Shown here piece by piece: positions 6,208-8,401 of a stretch of DNA of 8,401 nt (its first letter is position 1; the number at the start of each line of letters is the position of its first letter). Source of the DNA: an uncultured Sinobacteraceae bacterium. GTDB taxonomy: Bacteria > Pseudomonadota > Gammaproteobacteria > Steroidobacterales > Steroidobacteraceae. A model generated the notes under the pieces. That model saw only the letters and a program-made list of their open reading frames with translations, had not been told where the DNA came from and ran no database searches. The translations under genes and the position numbers were made by a program. The stretch covers positions 1 through 8,401 of the forward strand of contig CALEKY010000004.1 of the NCBI GenBank assembly GCA_937902995.1, in the 5' to 3' direction.

Positions 6208-6921
6208 CTAGTCGCTCATCGGTGAGACCCGGAACTCGACGACCGAAGACAATCCGCTCAAAGCATCGCTCAGCGCTCGTGCGTTGTCCGCATTGTTCGT
6301 TCTGATCACCATCCGGTACTCGAAGAAATCCTGCTCGGCGTCGAATCGGTAGTTGAGGTTGGCGATCGTGAAGCCGTGTTCGCGCAGCAAGGCGCGCATT
6401 TCGGACTCGGGCATGGCTACGTCGCGTGCGAACCGAACGAGGAAATGTGCGTAGAACTGCACCGGCATGCGGTTCTCGATCCAGCGGAAGAGCGAGAGCG
6501 TTCCCAAAGTGATGACGGTCGCGAAGATTGCCGGGAAATAGAACCCGATGCCGACGAGGATGCCGATCGCTGCCGTCGTCCAAATGGATGCTGCCGTCGT
6601 CAGGCCGCGAACGGTCAGCCCTTCCTTCATGATCGTGCCGGCACCGAGGAAACCGATGCCCGTCATGATGCCTTGCGCGAGCCGCGTCGGATCGAGCGCA
6701 ATGCGTCCTTGGGAGACGCCTGGAAACCAGCGGTTCTCGTAAACCGTCACGAGCATCAGCAGCGCAGTGGACATGCAAACGAGCGCATGCGTACGGAAGC
6801 CGGCAGGACGGCCGTGATAACTGCGCTCCAATCCGATCAGCGCGCCGATGAACAGCGCGCTGACGAGGCGCAATGCAATCTCCCAATGGACAGGATCGAA
6901 TAGGCTTTCGAGCGTGCTCAC
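6208..6921 (-). CDS. MgtC/SapB-family membrane protein
   Basis: A 237-residue inner-membrane protein. The N-terminal half carries the conserved MgtC blocks: ALFIGALIGLER (22-33), AGFRTHALV (40-48) and GIGFLGAGTIMKEGLTVRGLTTAASIW (88-114), with about four to five hydrophobic segments between residues 12 and 147. Residues 155-234 form a soluble C-terminal domain of the ACT-like kind seen in full-length MgtC proteins. Salmonella MgtC supports survival in macrophages and low Mg2+ by modulating F-ATPase; many family members in environmental bacteria have no known role, so virulence should not be assumed. The frame is open to 7071, but that extension translates the repeats upstream. GTG at 6921 is the first start that leaves a normal N-terminus. 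No Shine-Dalgarno precedes it, and a TATGCT box ends nine bases before it, so the message may be nearly leaderless. Confidence 0.88.
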   Translation of the reverse strand: MSTLESLFDPVHWEIALRLVSALFIGALIGLERSYHGRPAGFRTHALVCMSTALLMLVTVYENRWFPGVSQGRIALDPTRLAQGIMTGIGFLGAGTIMKEGLTVRGLTTAASIWTTAAIGILVGIGFYFPAIFATVITLGTLSLFRWIENRMPVQFYAHFLVRFARDVAMPESEMRALLREHGFTIANLNYRFDAEQDFFEYRMVIRTNNADNARALSDALSGLSSVVEFRVSPMSD

Positions 6922-6930
6922 AGTGTGGAG

Positions 6931-6936
6931 AGCATA
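6931..6936 (-). promoter_or_regulatory. Candidate -10 box for the mgtC-family gene
   Basis: The minus strand reads TATGCT (plus 6931-6936), four of six matches to TATAAT. It lies nine bases before the GTG start, which would place the transcript start within a few bases of the start codon. The -35 region falls in the homopyrimidine strand of the heptamer array and has no recognisable hexamer. Confidence 0.3.
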
Positions 6937-6939
6937 GCT

Positions 6940-7002
6940 AGGGAGGGGGGAAAGGGAAGGGGAAATGGGAAATGGGAAAAGGGGAAGAAAGGAGGGGAAG
7001 GG
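6940..7002. repeat. GGGAAAT-type heptamer repeat, homopurine tract with G-quadruplex potential
   Basis: The plus strand is almost purely A and G for 63 bases (two T at 6966 and 6973). Its core repeats every seven bases: GGGAAAT at 6960 and 6967, GGGAAAA at 6974, GGGGAAG at 6981, a degenerate AAAGGAG at 6988 and GGGAAGG at 6995. The stretch 6941-6962 has four runs of three or more G with loops of one to three bases, a canonical quadruplex motif. The tract lies immediately upstream of mgtC, with the G-rich strand as its template strand. Confidence 0.8.
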
Positions 7003-7012
7003 CGGGCCGTCA

Positions 7013-7040
7013 ATCGACAATTGACAATGGGCAATCGACA
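7013..7040. repeat. ATCGACA heptamer repeat, four units
   Basis: Four consecutive seven-base units read ATCGACA, ATTGACA, ATGGGCA and ATCGACA. They begin ten bases after the homopurine array. The first two units also form a perfect hairpin, GTCAAT (7009-7014) with ATTGAC (7020-7025). Confidence 0.75.
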
Positions 7041-7062
7041 ACGGCGGCGCCAGCCCCTCTGC

Positions 7063-7083
7063 ACGAATCACGAATTACGAGTC
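7063..7083. repeat. ACGAATC heptamer repeat overlapping the 3' end of aqpZ
   Basis: Three consecutive seven-base units read ACGAATC, ACGAATT and ACGAGTC. The last two contain the aqpZ stop codon (TAA, plus 7075-7077) and its final codons, so the repeat has reached into the coding end. Confidence 0.75.
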
Positions 7084-7797
7084 CCGTCCCGTCACTTCCG
7101 GTTTCTCTCGCTCGCCTTCGAGCAATGTTCGATAGACCAAGCCTGCGATTGCTGCGCCGATGAGCGGAGCGAGCCAGAACAGCCAAAGCTGTTGAAGCGC
7201 CCAATCGCCGACGAACAGTGCGGGTCCTGTGCTGCGAGCTGGGTTCACGGATGTGTTCGTGACGGGAATGCTGATCAAGTGAATCAGCGTGAGCGCAAGG
7301 CCGATGGCGAGACCCGCGAATCCGACCGGCGCTCGCTTGTGAGTCGCGCCGAGAATCACGATGAGGAACATGAACGTCATCACGAGCTCGCTCGTGAATC
7401 CTGCGGCAAGCGAATAGCCTCCAGGCGAATGTTCGCCGTAGCCGTTCGACGCAAAACCGCCTGCAAGACTGAAGTCTGCTTTGCCGCTCGCGATCAGATA
7501 CAGCACGCCGGCCCCAGCGATGCCGCCGATCACTTGCGCGACGATATAGGGAATCAGTTGTGAGGCGGGAAAACGGCCGCCCGCCCACAAGCCGACCGAG
7601 ACGGCGGGATTGAAATGACCGCCTGAGATCGGACCGAGTGCGTACGCGCCAGTGACCACCGTCAGACCGAACGCCAGGGAAACGCCGAGCAAACCGATCC
7701 CCAGCTCCGGAAATGCAGCTGCCAACACGGCGCTGCCGCAGCCGCCCAGCACCAGCCAGAACGTTCCGAGAAACTCAGCAATGACCTTCGCGAACAT
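7075..7797 (-). CDS. aqpZ: Aquaporin Z, water-selective channel
   Basis: A 240-residue inner-membrane water channel, close to E. coli AqpZ (231 residues). Both NPA boxes are present: HFNPAV (Asn63-Pro-Ala65) and VNPARS (Asn185-Pro-Ala187). The aromatic/arginine filter is Phe43, His173, Thr182 and Arg188, the water-selective set rather than that of glycerol facilitators. Other family blocks are GTFWLVLGGCGSAVLAA (11-27), ASNGYGEHSPGGYS (116-129) and LTLIHLISIPVTNTSVNPAR (169-188), with six membrane helices and two half-helices expected; it should form tetramers. The frame is open to 7842, but ATG at 7797 matches the family start and has GAGGT a few bases upstream. The C-terminus runs about nine residues past E. 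coli AqpZ, partly encoded by the heptamer repeat at its 3' end. It appears to be transcribed alone, as 153 bp of repeats separate it from mgtC. Confidence 0.96.
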   Translation of the reverse strand: MFAKVIAEFLGTFWLVLGGCGSAVLAAAFPELGIGLLGVSLAFGLTVVTGAYALGPISGGHFNPAVSVGLWAGGRFPASQLIPYIVAQVIGGIAGAGVLYLIASGKADFSLAGGFASNGYGEHSPGGYSLAAGFTSELVMTFMFLIVILGATHKRAPVGFAGLAIGLALTLIHLISIPVTNTSVNPARSTGPALFVGDWALQQLWLFWLAPLIGAAIAGLVYRTLLEGEREKPEVTGRDS

Positions 7798-8245
7798 GGT
7801 GAACCTCGCTTGTTGTGGCGGACGCCGGCCCGGCCTCCGCACGTCGTTATTGATGCGCGATCAACAAGCGCACATCGTGACGCGCGAATAGAGCTACGTC
7901 ATTGCGGATTACACCGAGTCGGCGCGGCGCAGCAGACAGGGTTCGTTCCTCTTCCTCGCAAGAGGGGCGAGCAGATGGTTGGCAAACTGTCGCGACCCTG
8001 CGCGGCAGGGAGCTCGAGAAGTCATTCCAAAGCGACGTCCTCGTGCGCTGCGCCATGCTCGATCTCGGAAGTCGATATGAGGTCGCACAAGCGCGGCCGC
8101 AGCCGCCGGGGTGGGACGGGTGCCGAGCGGAATACTGGGCGCTGATCGAGGGCGCTGCGGAAGGCGGCCTTCAACTTCCGAAGCCGGCGTACGAAACATG
8201 CGAGTTTCGAGAAGACGTTGCCAATGCGGCTGCAGCTGAAAAGTC
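7798..8245. other. Gene-free region upstream of aqpZ
   Basis: No ORF here has a ribosome site with a family-like or compositionally normal protein; translations on both strands are Arg-, Pro- and Ala-rich and change character along their length. Small hairpins are present: CCTCTT/AAGAGG at 7948-7965 and CCCTG/CAGGG at 7996-8010. The aqpZ leader and promoter should lie in the first 100 to 150 bases. I see no tRNA or other recognisable RNA gene. Confidence 0.5.
7850..7864. promoter_or_regulatory. TTGAT-N5-ATCAA dyad upstream of aqpZ
   Basis: A perfect five-base inverted repeat, TTGAT and ATCAA around GCGCG, lies 53 to 67 bases before the aqpZ start. Size and position suit a dimeric repressor or activator, but no promoter could be fixed around it and the match may be chance. 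Confidence 0.25.
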
Positions 8246-8280
8246 GGATGAGGGGCGCGGCGAGAACGCGACCCTCATCC
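8246..8280. repeat. REP-like hairpin with GGATGAGGG arms
   Basis: GGATGAGGG (8246-8254) pairs perfectly with CCCTCATCC (8272-8280). Inside, CGCG (8256-8259) pairs with CGCG (8267-8270) around a seven-base loop, broken from the outer stem by one mismatch. Such long imperfect GC-rich hairpins in intergenic DNA are typical of REP elements; the CCCTCATCC arm is a common core in such repeats. Confidence 0.6.
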
Positions 8281-8295
8281 CAGCCCCCTCCAAAC

Positions 8296-8329
8296 GAGGT
8301 ATTGCTCGCTCCGTGAGCGGTCTTGCCTC
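8296..8329. repeat. Imperfect hairpin between the REP-like elements
   Basis: GAGG (8296-8299) pairs with CCTC (8326-8329), and inside CGCTC (8307-8311) pairs with GAGCG (8315-8319) around a CGT loop, with an unpaired internal loop between. It sits between two stronger hairpins and may be part of a composite repeat. Confidence 0.4.
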
Positions 8330-8354
8330 TCGCCTGATAACTTCGCCCGGCCCT

Positions 8355-8384
8355 CTCCCGCGCGCGCAACGCGCGCTCCTACTT
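8355..8384 (-). repeat. REP-like element with TAGGAGCGCGC core
   Basis: GCGCGCG (8360-8366) and CGCGCGC (8370-8376) form a seven-base stem with a three-base loop. On the minus strand it reads GTAGGAGCGCGCG, TTG, CGCGCGCGGGAG, resembling the GTAGGAGCG-type REP elements of pseudomonads and xanthomonads, in which a GTAGGAG head precedes a GC-rich stem. The match is recalled from the style of such repeats and was not searched. Confidence 0.55.
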
Positions 8385-8401
8385 TCAGCCTTCAGCCTTC
8401 A
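8384..8401. repeat. TTCAGCC heptamer repeat running off the window
   Basis: TTCAGCC at 8384-8390 and 8391-8397, then TTCA to the last base: two full units and a partial third, all identical. The array probably continues beyond the edge. It directly adjoins the REP-like hairpin. Confidence 0.65.

Noticed and set aside
6922..7071. N-terminal extension of the MgtC-family protein
   Set aside because: It translates the heptamer arrays into a Pro/Ser/Phe/Leu repeat (FPSFLPLFPFPISP). This is not a membrane or signal sequence of the family.
6940..7083. CRISPR array
   Set aside because: The repeat units are seven bases and contiguous. There are no spacers or 25-40 base repeats, and no cas genes nearby.
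8022..8369. A 115-codon minus-strand open frame at the right end
   Set aside because: It reads through the REP-like hairpins (GGGWDEGR is a typical translation of such repeats) and has no ribosome site or family similarity.

Overview
The window is high-GC bacterial chromosome carrying ordinary metabolic genes, with unusually repeat-rich intergenic DNA. Gene content and protein sequences point to a gammaproteobacterium. Two things make a member of the Xanthomonadales or a close relative the best guess: REP-like hairpins with a TAGGAGCGCGC core, and intergenic tandem repeats with a 7-bp period. This placement is inferred from style and was not tested by any search.

Layout. Positions 1-161 (minus) hold the 5' end of a gene for a small exported His/Pro-rich protein, cut by the window edge. 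Positions 162-707 contain no credible gene. They hold an array of GGGTGTCCAAA-type repeats, forward on the left and inverted on the right, which looks like the remains of a mobile element. Positions 708-1415 (plus) encode an HD-domain phosphohydrolase with a signal peptide. Positions 1445-3861 (minus) are a D-alanine catabolic operon, dadA followed by a DadX-type alanine racemase, joined by an ATGA overlap. Across a 230-bp control region lies a divergent Lrp/AsnC-family regulator (4092-4553, plus), almost certainly the DadR/Lrp of this operon. Downstream of it on the same strand is a CoA-acylating methylmalonate-semialdehyde dehydrogenase (4662-6182). Two minus-strand membrane protein genes follow: an MgtC-family protein (6208-6921) and an AqpZ-type aquaporin (7075-7797). 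The right end (7798-8401) has no convincing gene and ends in REP-like hairpins and another heptamer repeat.

How the genes fit together. DadX interconverts L- and D-alanine, DadA oxidises D-alanine to pyruvate and ammonia, and the Lrp-like protein probably senses alanine or leucine and controls the divergent promoter. MmsA makes propionyl-CoA from methylmalonate semialdehyde (valine or thymine breakdown), so 1445-6182 reads as an amino-acid catabolic block. The flanking genes have no evident link to it.

No clear new multi-gene system is visible. The most unusual signal is non-coding. Several short tandem arrays have unrelated units but the same 7-bp period; three are packed between mgtC and aqpZ, one lies at the right edge, and a weaker one sits in the left repeat array. 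Also worth attention are the paired AGTGACTTT repeats upstream of dadA and the inverted repeat array at 306-656.
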